Source: SZUA-430 sp034440175 (GTDB lineage Bacteria; Pseudomonadota; Alphaproteobacteria; Micropepsales; Micropepsaceae). From it: a stretch of 23,195 bases of DNA. Location of the stretch: NCBI GenBank assembly GCA_034440175.1, contig JAWXBO010000090.1, positions 1 to 23,195 on the forward strand, read 5' to 3'. Position 1 is the stretch's first letter, and each line of letters begins with the position of its first letter. Shown here piece by piece: positions 1-7,400 of the stretch. The notes under the pieces were generated by a model that ran no database searches, was not told the DNA's origin, and was given only the letters and a program-made list of their open reading frames with translations. The translations under genes were made by a program, and so were the position numbers.

Positions 1-788
1 GCGGCCACTACCTCGTCAACGGCCGCTGGCAATGGGGCTCGGGCTCACCTAACGCCAAGGCGATCATGGGCGGCTGCGTCGTCATGCGAAACGGCGAGCC
101 GGTATTGCTGCCCTCCGGCATCCCGGATTCGCGCATGATCATGCTGCCGGTCGCCGAAGCCGAGCTGATGAACAACTGGGACGTCTCGGGCCTCTGCGGC
201 ACCGGCAGTCAGGATTTCGCCTTTGTCAACAAACGCGTGCCCAGGGAAATGAGTGTCAGCCTCATGAGCGACAAACCGCTCGACCGCCCGCTTTACGCTT
301 TTCCGGTATTTGGCCTGCTCGCCGCCGGTATAGCCTCTGTCATGCTGGGCCTGGCCCGTGCGAGCATCACGGAACTGGTGGCCATTGCTGGCGGCAAAAC
401 ACCCGAAGGTCACCGCAAACCATTGGCAACGCGCACCAATACACAAGCAGACGTGGCCGATGCCGAAGCCTTGACCCGCTCCGCTCGCGCCTATCTGCAC
501 GAAAGTATAGATGCCGCCTGGATCGACGCACAAACGGGCCAGCCCCTCAGCGCCGACCGCCGCCGAGACATCAGGCTGGCATCAAGCCACGCCGCCCGCG
601 CCTCGGTGCGCGCGGTCGATTTGATGTACAATCTGGGCGGCGGCACGTCGGTCTACAAAAAATCTGCCTTGCAGCGGATATTCCGCGATGTGCACGTCGC
701 ATCACAACATATGATGATAGGCACCCCAACCATGGAAACGGTTGGCCGGGTTCTTTTGGGTCAGGAAACGGACATCACTCAACTATGA
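1..788 (+). CDS. Acyl-CoA dehydrogenase-fold flavoprotein, 3' part only (HsaA/HpaH-like monooxygenase type)
   Basis: The reading frame is open from base 3, so the N-terminus lies outside the window and about 261 C-terminal residues are visible. An internal ATG at 66 is not the real start, because the codons before it (GHYLVNGRW, then WGSGS) already match the middle beta domain of this family. Next come a GLCGTGSQD motif, typical of the beta domain that packs on the flavin, and a helical C-terminal domain of the acyl-CoA dehydrogenase C-terminal type 2 (residues RASITELVAIA onward, ending near the typical GTPTMETVGR). The pattern resembles reduced-flavin-dependent hydroxylases such as HsaA or the large component of 4-hydroxyphenylacetate hydroxylase more than beta-oxidation enzymes. 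The substrate cannot be read from the sequence. Its TGA overlaps the dapB ATG (ATGA), implying translational coupling, although a metabolic link with lysine synthesis is not obvious. Confidence 0.82.
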   Translation, partial: GHYLVNGRWQWGSGSPNAKAIMGGCVVMRNGEPVLLPSGIPDSRMIMLPVAEAELMNNWDVSGLCGTGSQDFAFVNKRVPREMSVSLMSDKPLDRPLYAFPVFGLLAAGIASVMLGLARASITELVAIAGGKTPEGHRKPLATRTNTQADVADAEALTRSARAYLHESIDAAWIDAQTGQPLSADRRRDIRLASSHAARASVRAVDLMYNLGGGTSVYKKSALQRIFRDVHVASQHMMIGTPTMETVGRVLLGQETDITQL

Positions 789-1603
789 GCGAACTGAAAC
801 TTGTCATTGCCGGCGCCGCTGGCCGCATGGGCCAGGCCATATTCCGTGAAGCCTTGAAACAGCCTGCGATCAAAGTCATCGCAGGCCTCGAAGCCCCAGG
901 TCACACGGCGCAAGGCAAGGACCTCGGGTGTCTTGCCAATCTGCCGGCCATCGGCGCCAAAGTAGAATCCGACCCCTTGCCCGTGATCGCAAAAGCCGAT
1001 GCCATCATCGATTTTACGCAAGCCTCGGTCAGCTTGACACTCGCCGATTTGGCGGCCCAGGCCCGCATCGTCCACGTGATCGGCACCACCGGCTTCGGCA
1101 AGAGCGACGAAGCTCGCATCAACGCTGCCGCCCGCCACGCGACGATCATCAAGTCCGGTAACATGAGCCTCGGCGTGAATCTGCTGGCAGGGCTTGTCGA
1201 ACTCGCGGCCCGCGCCCTTGGCCCGGCCTTTGATATTGAGATTCTCGAACTCCACCATCGTCTGAAAGTGGATGCGCCGTCCGGCACCGCGCTTTTGCTC
1301 GGACAGGCCGCAGCGCAAGGCCGCGATGCCAAGCTCGATGACCTTCGTTCTCAACCCCACCATGGCCAAACCGGGCCCCGCGCCACGGGTCCCATCGGCT
1401 TTGCCAGCCTGCGCGGCGGCTCCGCCGTCGGCGATCATACCGTGATCTTCGCAGGCGAGGGCGAGCGCGTCGAACTCACCCACCGCGCCGAAGATCGCTC
1501 CATCTTTGCAACCGGCGCGCTGAAAGCGGCGCTCTGGGGCCAAGGCAAGGGACCGGGACTCTTCGACATGCAAGATGTACTAGGCCTGCGACCCCAGATC
1601 TGA
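785..1603 (+). CDS. dapB: 4-hydroxy-tetrahydrodipicolinate reductase (DapB)
   Basis: A cytoplasmic enzyme that reduces 4-hydroxy-tetrahydrodipicolinate with NAD(P)H in the diaminopimelate/lysine pathway. The 272 residues match the usual family length. The Rossmann nucleotide-binding loop GAAGRMG is at residues 10-16, a conserved IIDFT at 74-78 and GTTGF at 100-104. The signature ELHHRLKVDAPSGTA sits at 155-169 and contains the catalytic His pair (157-158), the Lys (161) and the SGT substrate loop. A RGGSAVGDH stretch near residues 215-223 is also typical. The ATG overlaps the stop of the upstream flavoprotein gene by four bases. The last 24 bases overlap the 3' end of the convergent DUF2244 gene, so no room remains for a separate terminator. 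Confidence 0.97.
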   Translation: MSELKLVIAGAAGRMGQAIFREALKQPAIKVIAGLEAPGHTAQGKDLGCLANLPAIGAKVESDPLPVIAKADAIIDFTQASVSLTLADLAAQARIVHVIGTTGFGKSDEARINAAARHATIIKSGNMSLGVNLLAGLVELAARALGPAFDIEILELHHRLKVDAPSGTALLLGQAAAQGRDAKLDDLRSQPHHGQTGPRATGPIGFASLRGGSAVGDHTVIFAGEGERVELTHRAEDRSIFATGALKAALWGQGKGPGLFDMQDVLGLRPQI

Positions 1604-2065
1604 AGTCTTGGAAACCCGCAACGCCTCACGCAAAACATCGGCAAAGGCCTGGCGCTCGAAATGAGACAGATAGCTTCCAACCTCAACCGTGTTCCCATGA
1701 CTGCGTAGCGTAACAGTGCCGCGCGTTTCGTCGCCGTCGTACCTGACACTCGCCCAGTATGACGGGAAGCGCCACTCTTGCCGCCGCCCGCGCGGATCGA
1801 CGCGCTCGACAATGACGGACGCGCCGGCAATCGTAATCCGTTCATAAGCTGCAGCCTGCGCGTAGCTCAGTCGGAAGGCCACGTAGACCGCAAGGACATC
1901 AAGGCCCAAAAATCCGGCAACCGGCCAGGCGCCCGCCAACACGAACACGATGCCGGCAACGGCATTGATCGCAATCAGCGCTATCAACAGCACACGAAAG
2001 CCCTCGGCGCCCAAAGAGCGGTGGGGATACGAGGTCACGTCAAAGGCAGGTCCGGCAGCATCCAT
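1580..2065 (-). CDS. DUF2244 domain-containing integral membrane protein
   Basis: This 161-residue protein has the DUF2244 layout. A short N-terminal segment with PHRSLGAEGF (residues 14-23) is followed by two hydrophobic membrane segments (about 24-44 and 48-66). A soluble C-terminal beta-rich domain carries the family-typical ERITI, EWRFP and a late VEVGSYL stretch. The family is widespread in Alphaproteobacteria and its biochemical role is unknown. The gene lies 42 bp downstream of the secreted-protein gene at 2108-2566 on the same strand, so the two probably form one transcript. Its 3' end overlaps convergent dapB by 24 bp. Family assignment rests on recalled pattern and topology, not a search. 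Confidence 0.82.
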   Translation of the reverse strand: MDAAGPAFDVTSYPHRSLGAEGFRVLLIALIAINAVAGIVFVLAGAWPVAGFLGLDVLAVYVAFRLSYAQAAAYERITIAGASVIVERVDPRGRRQEWRFPSYWASVRYDGDETRGTVTLRSHGNTVEVGSYLSHFERQAFADVLREALRVSKTSDLGSQA

Positions 2066-2107
2066 GTGTCGAGCATATCGCCGCCAGCCGACGCGTCAAC
2101 GCCGCGT

Positions 2108-2566
2108 TCATTTCATCTGTACGATGACCGAACCGATCAGAACCTTCGAACCCGGTTTCCCCAGAACCAGATCAGCGGTGCTTTGCAACAATGTCGAGAC
2201 ATCCGAAATATTGGCCGCCCGGTTGGCCCTAATCGTTGTACCGGCATAGTGGCTCAGTTGGGTCAGCCATGCGTCTTGCAGCCGCGGCATGATGAGTTCG
2301 GCTTTGAGCCGCAACTCTTCGTCTGGAACATCCATCCCGAACGATACCAAAAGCTTGCCGCTAACCCGATCCTCCTGCACGACGGTGACGGAAAACGGAT
2401 CGACCGAGACCCACGACGCTAGCGAGGTAATTGGCCGCTGCTTTTTCGGGGCCTTGGCAGCTTTTTCCTTCTTGGCGCCATGACCGCCGCCACCGCCGCC
2501 AGACGCGTGGACCGGCGCGGCCACGATCAGCGCGCAAACAAGGCTCAATAAAAATCTGAGTTTCAT
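2108..2566 (-). CDS. Small secreted/periplasmic protein, possibly FliL-like
   Basis: The frame extends upstream to 2611, but I place the start at the ATG at 2564-2566 because it opens directly on a signal peptide (MKLRFLLSLVCALIVAAPVHA), giving 152 residues. After cleavage there is a Gly/His stretch (ASGGGGGGHG) and a Lys/Ala-rich linker (KKEKAAKAPKK). A compact domain of about 105 residues then begins near SLASWVSVDPFSV and ends GSVIVQMK. The arrangement of a soluble domain with a central ELRLKAELIMPRLQDAWL helix and a terminal beta strand recalls FliL, but the N-terminal anchor looks cleavable and no flagellar genes are nearby, so I do not name it. It precedes the DUF2244 gene by 42 bp on the same strand. 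No strong Shine-Dalgarno sequence is seen. Confidence 0.7.
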   Translation of the reverse strand: MKLRFLLSLVCALIVAAPVHASGGGGGGHGAKKEKAAKAPKKQRPITSLASWVSVDPFSVTVVQEDRVSGKLLVSFGMDVPDEELRLKAELIMPRLQDAWLTQLSHYAGTTIRANRAANISDVSTLLQSTADLVLGKPGSKVLIGSVIVQMK

Positions 2567-2718
2567 GGGCCGCACGCTCAGCCAGAGATTGGCTTCGCCC
2601 AACAATGCCACACGCGATGTAAAGGCGGCGTTTCCGGCCCAGCCTCATTTCCAGTGAAAAGTGTGGTTTACGAATTGTTTCTCAAAGCCTGCGGCGCGCA
2701 AGGCCCTGAAGGGTGCAT

Positions 2719-2794
2719 GGTGGAGCTGAGCGGAATCGAACCGCTGGCCTCTTCATTGCGAACGAAGCGCTCTCCCAACTGAGCTACAGCCCCA
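2719..2794 (-). tRNA. tRNA-Ala, anticodon CGC
   Basis: The reverse strand folds into a complete cloverleaf. The acceptor stem GGGGCTG pairs with CAGCTCC with one G-T wobble. The D arm is GCTC/GAGC and the anticodon stem CTTCG/TGAAG encloses the loop TTCGCAA. The T arm AGCGG-TTCGATT-CCGCT is perfect. The anticodon CGC (plus-strand 2759-2761) reads the alanine codon GCG. The discriminator A is followed by a genome-encoded CCA (2719-2721). GCG is a frequent codon in a high-GC genome. The tRNA lies alone between the FliL-like gene and yggT. Confidence 0.96.
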
Positions 2795-2939
2795 TGCGCG
2801 TGCTTGGGCTGTTGGGGATATCCCTTGGCCGCACGAGTTGGGGGTTGTAGGAGGGGGGCAAGGCCAGTGTCAAGCGACGCATAAACCAGGCTATCTTGCC
2901 CCCTGAAGGTTTTGATTCCAACAGCACCCGGAAACCAAC

Positions 2940-3233
2940 GTGATCTCTCTCTTGATTTTCATCATCAATCTGGCAGTGCAGATTTATTTCTGGATCATTG
3001 TCGTGTCCGTGGTCCTCAGCTGGTTGATCAATTTCAACGTCGTGAACCCCTACAGCCCGGCAATCCGCAACATACAATATGTCTGCGGCCAATTGACTGA
3101 GCCGCTGCTGCGCCCCATTCGCCGCTTCATGCCCGACCTTGGCGGCCTGGATATCTCTCCCATTGTGCTCTTGCTGGGCCTTCAAGTGGTACAAATCCTG
3201 GTCATCCGGACACTGACCGGCGCATTGCTGTAG
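2940..3233 (+). CDS. YggT family membrane protein
   Basis: A 97-residue protein with two hydrophobic segments (about 3-29 and 74-93) flanking a conserved loop: LSWLINFNVVNPYSP, then LTEPLLRPIRRFMP and LDISPIVLLL. These are the hallmarks of the YggT/YlmG family of small inner-membrane proteins, implicated in envelope or cell-division processes in bacteria and plastids. The start is a GTG at 2940, and the mature-looking MISLLIFIINL N-terminus fits the family. Only 8 bp separate its stop from the folD ATG. In related genomes a DUF167 gene often sits between the two (recalled knowledge), and it is absent here. Confidence 0.92.
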   Translation: MISLLIFIINLAVQIYFWIIVVSVVLSWLINFNVVNPYSPAIRNIQYVCGQLTEPLLRPIRRFMPDLGGLDISPIVLLLGLQVVQILVIRTLTGALL

Positions 3234-3241
3234 AGGAAAGC

Positions 3242-4129
3242 ATGACGGCACACATCATCGACGGCAAAGCCTTCGCCGCCACCGTCAGAGCGCGCGTGCA
3301 GCAAGCCGCATCGGACTTCAAAAAGCGCCAGGGCATAGCCGCAGGCCTCACGGTCGTGCTGGTCGGCAACGACCCGGCGAGCGAAATCTACGTCCGCCTC
3401 AAAGTCAGCGATGCACGCGAAGCCGGCATCAACTCACGCGATATCAAACTCCCCGCCACAGCCACCCAGACCGAAGTCCTCGACGTGGTTCGCGAACTCA
3501 ACGACGACGCGTCCGTCCACGGCGTGCTTGTCCAATTCCCGGTGCCAGCCCAAATCCGGCAGGACGCAATCCTCGACACCCTTTCTCCGGACAAAGACGT
3601 TGATGGTTTGACGACGCTCAGTGCGGGCCGTCTGACCAGCGGCCGCCCGGGCCTCGTCTCCTGCACCCCACAAGGCTGTCTGATGCTGATCAAATCTGTG
3701 CGCCCAAAGCTCGACGGCCTCAATGCGGTTGTCATCGGCAGGTCGCAGCTTGTCGGCAAACCCATGTCGCAGCTGCTGCTGCAGGAAAATTGCACTGTCA
3801 CAATTGCCCATTCCAGATCCAGGGATTTAGCCGCCATCGCCCGCTCAGCCGACATCCTCGTCGCAGCCGTCGGGCGCGCCGAAATGGTCAAAGGCGGATG
3901 GGTCAAGCCCGGTGCCATCGTCATCGACGTCGGCATGAACCGCCTCGACCAGCCAGGCCTCAAGCCAAAATTGTTCGGCGACGTCGCCTTTGACGAGGTG
4001 AAAGACCACGCCTGCGCCATAACCCCCGTGCCCGGCGGCGTCGGCCCCATGACGCGGGCCTGCCTGCTCCGAAACACCATATTGGCGGCCTTCGCCCAGG
4101 CTGGTATGAGCCCCCCTGCGGAGCTTTAG
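3242..4129 (+). CDS. folD: Bifunctional methylenetetrahydrofolate dehydrogenase/cyclohydrolase (FolD)
   Basis: A cytoplasmic one-carbon enzyme that interconverts 5,10-methylene-THF, 5,10-methenyl-THF and 10-formyl-THF using NADP. The 295 residues fit the family. The catalytic YxxxK is Y50/K54 within DPASEIYVRLK. The substrate-binding Asp is in DKDVDGL (D121), and the usual CTPxG motif is present at residues 141-145. The NADP-binding loop VVIGRSQLVGKPM is at 163-175, GAIVIDVGMNR at 224-234, and the C-terminal ITPVPGGVGPMT at 260-271. A good Shine-Dalgarno (AGAGGAAAG) precedes the ATG, overlapping the 8-bp gap after yggT. The VOC-family gene starts 3 bp after its stop, so yggT, folD and the VOC gene form one operon. 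Confidence 0.97.
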   Translation: MTAHIIDGKAFAATVRARVQQAASDFKKRQGIAAGLTVVLVGNDPASEIYVRLKVSDAREAGINSRDIKLPATATQTEVLDVVRELNDDASVHGVLVQFPVPAQIRQDAILDTLSPDKDVDGLTTLSAGRLTSGRPGLVSCTPQGCLMLIKSVRPKLDGLNAVVIGRSQLVGKPMSQLLLQENCTVTIAHSRSRDLAAIARSADILVAAVGRAEMVKGGWVKPGAIVIDVGMNRLDQPGLKPKLFGDVAFDEVKDHACAITPVPGGVGPMTRACLLRNTILAAFAQAGMSPPAEL

Positions 4130-4132
4130 ATC

Positions 4133-4465
4133 ATGAACACCTTGCCGGCCTTATGGCTCGACCATCTGAATATCCCGACCAACGACCCCGAAGTGCTTGC
4201 CCAATGGTACGCGGAGCGCTTGAATCTTGAGTGCCGCGGCAACGTCCTCGTCGGTCCCGGCATTTCGATATTCTTCAAAAAAGGCAATCCGCTCCAGGCC
4301 GGCGACGCCTTCCACTTCGGTTTCCGCGTCGAGTCCAAATCAGCCGTCGAGGCCTGGGCCGAACATCTGGGCGTTCCTGTCGCCTTCGACGAACACAACT
4401 TCTTCGCCGCCCGCATCGCCGACCCCGACGGCAACATCTTCGAAATCTACTGGGACGAGCTTTAA
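4133..4465 (+). CDS. VOC-superfamily (glyoxalase/bleomycin-resistance fold) protein
   Basis: A 110-residue single-domain protein with the beta-alpha-beta-beta-beta pattern of the vicinal oxygen chelate superfamily. The opening strand LDHLNIPTND carries H11, the middle strand FHFGFRV carries H61, and the closing ADPDGNIFEIYW carries E104. Those three are plausible metal ligands, as in glyoxalase I-type half-barrels. Proteins of this size normally dimerise to complete the active sites. The substrate cannot be predicted. The ATG follows the folD stop by 3 bp, so it is translated from the same mRNA. It converges with the large autotransporter gene 27 bp downstream. Confidence 0.88.
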   Translation: MNTLPALWLDHLNIPTNDPEVLAQWYAERLNLECRGNVLVGPGISIFFKKGNPLQAGDAFHFGFRVESKSAVEAWAEHLGVPVAFDEHNFFAARIADPDGNIFEIYWDEL

Positions 4466-4476
4466 TTCAAAACCGC

Positions 4477-4495
4477 TAGTTGTTCGGCCGAACTA
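4477..4495. terminator. Possible bidirectional hairpin between convergent genes
   Basis: A 12-bp perfect palindrome, GTTCGGCCGAAC (4482-4493), lies in the 27-bp gap between the VOC gene and the autotransporter gene and reaches into the latter's stop codon. Flanking TAGT and ACTA can extend the stem with a two-base bulge. No tight U-run follows on either strand (TTTT appears several bases later on the minus strand), so a terminator role is only plausible. Confidence 0.3.
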
Positions 4496-7400
4496 CCAAA
4501 CGATTCGAAGTCCGCCGCTTGCTTCGTAGCCTTCCACGTCGCTGTCCAGACCGCGCGTAATGCGGCCCCTCGCAAATAGCGAAACGTCGTTGGCAACGTC
4601 CGCGCGGAACCCGGCGTCGGCGTCCACAACCATCGAGGCCGCGTCGGACACTGACGTAGCGCCCGCGAACGCCACGGAGTTACCGCCGCTCAAATTGTCG
4701 GAGAGGCTGAAGCCGGCAAAGGGTTGGACGCCAAAGACCGACGTATCCAAACGCATACCCGCCCTTGCTGACCATTGGGCCACGCTTTCAACCGCACCCG
4801 CGATCAGGCAGTTGTCGCCACAACCGGCGCCGTCATACTCCAAGCTACCGCTCAGGGTCAGCGCCGTAAATTTATCGAACGCAATGCGATACCCCGCGTC
4901 AAAAGCGCCAATCTGACCTTTAGTCTGAACCTCCTGTCCGCCACCACCGGCTCTGTACACTTCCCAATAAGTCTTGGAATAGCCTGCGGAAGCGACTGCG
5001 AAGAACGGTCCCTGAGTATAGCCCGCGCGGACCCGGATCTGCCCTCCATCGCCTTCGAGAGCAGCCAAACCTTGGGGTAGACTTACGTCGGCACGGGTCT
5101 CGGTGATACCCCCCGATATCCCAACAAAGAAGTTCTGAGTAACCGACGCATCGACGCCAACACCGGCGCAGGTGTGGTCTGCCTCGAACGCGACGCCGGT
5201 CTTGGCGCTGGCATCGAGGGTGCCGATTCTCGTATCTGCCCAAATTCTGTACGCCTTCCCAACCATTCCGGGGTGCGCACCGTCATCGCGGCCGCAGGCC
5301 GAATTCGTCGCCCGCCCGGCCGAGAGCATCGCCGCGTTCACAGACATTTCCTGAAGAGCGGTCGACTGAAGGAAGAAGCCGTCGGTTGTCCCCGCATAGT
5401 CGGGCAAGTACTGCAGCAAGAATTCGTAGCCGCCTTGAACAACTGACCCCGCCAAAGCGAACGCGTTCGACGCGACCGTGCCGCCAACGCGTACCACTTC
5501 GATTCCGTTGCCCGTTGTCGCCACTGGCGCATTGGATGGCGCAACCGGATCAATGTTGATCAGCGTAGTGCCGCTGACGTTGCCGCTGACTTGCAAATAA
5601 TCGTGGGTCGTGCCGTTGACCGGTGCGGCCGAATTGTTGAGCTGAACTTGAACCGCCATAGCGCCACCGCCCGCGTAATTGCCGCCTACAATGGTGGATC
5701 CCGGCGAGTTGCCCGATTTGATTATCCCCAGATTGGTCAGCGAGCCGTTGATGGCGCTATTGCCCGAGAGCGTTCCGAGCGCATTGATCAAAACGCTTCC
5801 TGAGATCGTGCCGTTGACGTTCAGTTCGCCGGCGTTGATCGTTGTCAGACCCGTATAACCAAGACTGGTAGTCGAGAACTTGCCTGCGCCCTGCTTCGTC
5901 ATTCCGCCGGAACCTGAGATGGCGCCGCTGTAAGAGGTATTCACTCCGTTACCGGTTGTCAGAAAGTTTGCGCCTAGATTAACCGCACCCGCGCCCGCCA
6001 AACTGCCGATGGTCTCCGAAGCCGACAACGACACGCTGGCGCCACCGGCCACCGTCACGCCGCCGGCGTCGGCAATCGCCGCGCCGCCAACTAGTGTCAG
6101 CGTGCCCGCATTGACGGATGTCAGACCGGTATGGATATTCGCGCCCGACAATGTGAAACCGCCCAAACCTTGTTTGGTCAATCCGCCTGTCCCCGACATG
6201 ATGCCGGCAAAAACTGTGCTCGTCGCGTCGCCGGTTGTCAGTGTACTCGTGCCCAGATTCACAAACGAACCCGCCGCCCCGGTGAGTTTGCCGATCGTCT
6301 CGGACGCCAGCAGGCCGAAAGTGCCGCCGCTACCCACATTCACCGCGCCGGCGTCGATGATGGCGTTGCCACCCGACACTGAAAGTGTCCCGCCATTGAC
6401 GAATGTGGTGCCGGTGTAGCTGTTGCTGCCGCCCAGGACCTGGGTGCCGGCACCGGTCTTGGTAAGAGTGCCGCCGCCGGAAATTACACCGGCAAACGTC
6501 GACGAGCCGCCAGTCGCGTTGATGGTAAGTGAATTGGCGCCCATCGTGACGAACGATCCGGCTGCACCCGACAAAGAACCTATCGTTTCGGAGGACAGGA
6601 GATCCAACGTCGCAGCGGCGGCGATTCCCACCGCAGAAGTGTTGGCAAGCGCGCTTCCACCGGTTGCGGACAGCGTGCCCGCATTGATCGTGGTTGGGCC
6701 GGTATAAGTGTTGGCACCCGACAAGATGAAAATGCCGGAACCTTGCTTGGTCAGGCCACCCAGGCCCGACATGACACCCGTGAAGGTCGTGTTCGAGGCG
6801 TCGCCCGTGGTCAGTGTGCTGATGCCCAAGTCAACAAACGATCCGGCAACGCCGGTCAAGTTGCCGATGGTTTCTGAGGACAGCAAGGCCAGTGTTCCGC
6901 CGCTTGCCAAATCGATCACACCTAAGTCGGCGATAGCGCTGCCACCTGCAAGGAATAGCGTTCCGCCATTGACGGATGTCAGACCGGTATAGGTATTCGC
7001 ACCCGACAAGGTGAAATTGCCGGCTCCTTGCTTGATCAAAGCGCCGAGGCCCGACATCACGCCACCAAAGTTGGTGCTCGAAGCGTCGCCGGTGGTCAGC
7101 GCATTCCCGCCCAAGACGACGAAGGAACCGGCGGCGCCCGCCAGGCTGCCGATTGATTCGGACGCTAGCAGCCCGAAAGTACCGCCAACACCAGTATTAA
7201 CCGCGCCCGCATCGGCAATTGCGGTTCCACCTAACACTTGCAAAATTCCGCCGTTGACAAATGTCGTGCCGGTGTAGGTGTTCGTGCCGCTGAGAACTTC
7301 CGTGCCTGCGCCGGTTTTGGTGAGATTGCCGCTGCCCGAGATCACGCCTGCGAATGTCGACGCGCCGCTAACGGCGTTGATGGTCAGAGAGTTCGTACCC

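Noticed and set aside
1778..2422. 214-residue plus-strand frame
   Set aside because: Antisense to both the DUF2244 gene and the secreted-protein gene, spanning the gap between them. No recognisable family.
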